A stretch of 6,729 nt of DNA. It comes from an uncultured Collinsella sp. GTDB lineage: Bacteria > Actinomycetota > Coriobacteriia > Coriobacteriales > Coriobacteriaceae. The translations under genes and the position numbers were made by a program. Under the pieces are notes generated by a model. That model was not told the DNA's origin, ran no database searches, and saw nothing but the letters and a program-made list of their open reading frames with translations. The DNA is taken from NCBI GenBank assembly GCA_900555745.1, contig USMH01000054.1, positions 1-6,729 of the forward strand, in the 5' to 3' direction. Below are positions 6,643 through 6,729 of the stretch, in pieces (within the stretch, counting starts at the first letter, position 1; the number at the start of each line of letters is the position of its first letter).

Positions 6643-6729
6643 GCCTGTCCTGCTGGTCCTTATGCCGCGCAAGCGCTTCACGCTCCTTGCGCTCAGCCTT
6701 TTTGCCCTTAATGGCCGTGACCACAAAGT
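6629..6729 (-). CDS. C-terminal tail of an unidentified basic protein
   Basis: On the - strand an open frame enters from the right edge and ends at TAG (complement of 6629-6631), giving 32 residues. It starts FVVTAIKGKKAERKER and ends DQQDRRARR. The tail is highly charged, mostly Lys, Arg and Glu, and probably a single helix, with G/C-ending codons like the other genes here. It is convergent with the methyltransferase gene, with 24 bases between the stop codons. The fragment is too short and too low in complexity to name a family. It could also be a chance frame, though the codon use argues against that. Confidence 0.55.
   Translation of the reverse strand, partial: FVVTAIKGKKAERKEREALARHKDQQDRRARR

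Overview
The window is a gene-dense stretch of high-GC bacterial chromosome with strongly G/C-biased third codon positions, which also opens long spurious antisense frames. Base composition, the QueH-type queuosine enzyme, the divergent methionyl-tRNA-synthetase-like protein and the palindromic intergenic repeats together suggest a gut actinobacterium of the Coriobacteriia, probably Collinsella. That placement is inference from protein style and not from a marker gene.

Layout from left to right. (1) Positions 1-285 hold the C-terminal end of an unrecognised + strand gene, followed by a good Rho-independent terminator (332-372). (2) Positions 373-626 contain no gene but are full of structure: an imperfect nested inverted repeat (377-447), a large multi-helix inverted repeat (489-586) and a perfect 11-bp hairpin (600-626) that touches the queA stop codon. 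(3) Positions 626-3158 are a leftward gene set. In transcription order it runs: DUF3267-type membrane protein with an HELVH motif, a perfect 34-bp-arm palindrome (2503-2578), queH, queA. (4) Positions 3159-3290 are a divergent intergenic region with a plausible + strand promoter. (5) Positions 3291-6604 are a rightward pair: a divergent methionyl-tRNA-synthetase-family protein and a NOL1/NOP2/Sun (RsmB/RsmF-type) m5C RNA methyltransferase. (6) The right edge holds the C-terminal tail of a convergent - strand gene (6629-6729).

The common theme is tRNA and rRNA maturation. QueA makes epoxyqueuosine on tRNA and QueH reduces it to queuosine, so the last two steps of queuosine synthesis sit side by side. 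On the other strand a class I tRNA ligase is followed by an RNA cytosine-5 methyltransferase.

The most notable points are the tRNA ligase, whose KMSKS loop reads KKASSSS and whose zinc knuckle is unusual, and the intergenic elements, especially the self-nested 34-bp palindrome in front of queH and the three-helix element downstream of queA. I found no CRISPR array, transposase, phage gene, tRNA or rRNA gene.
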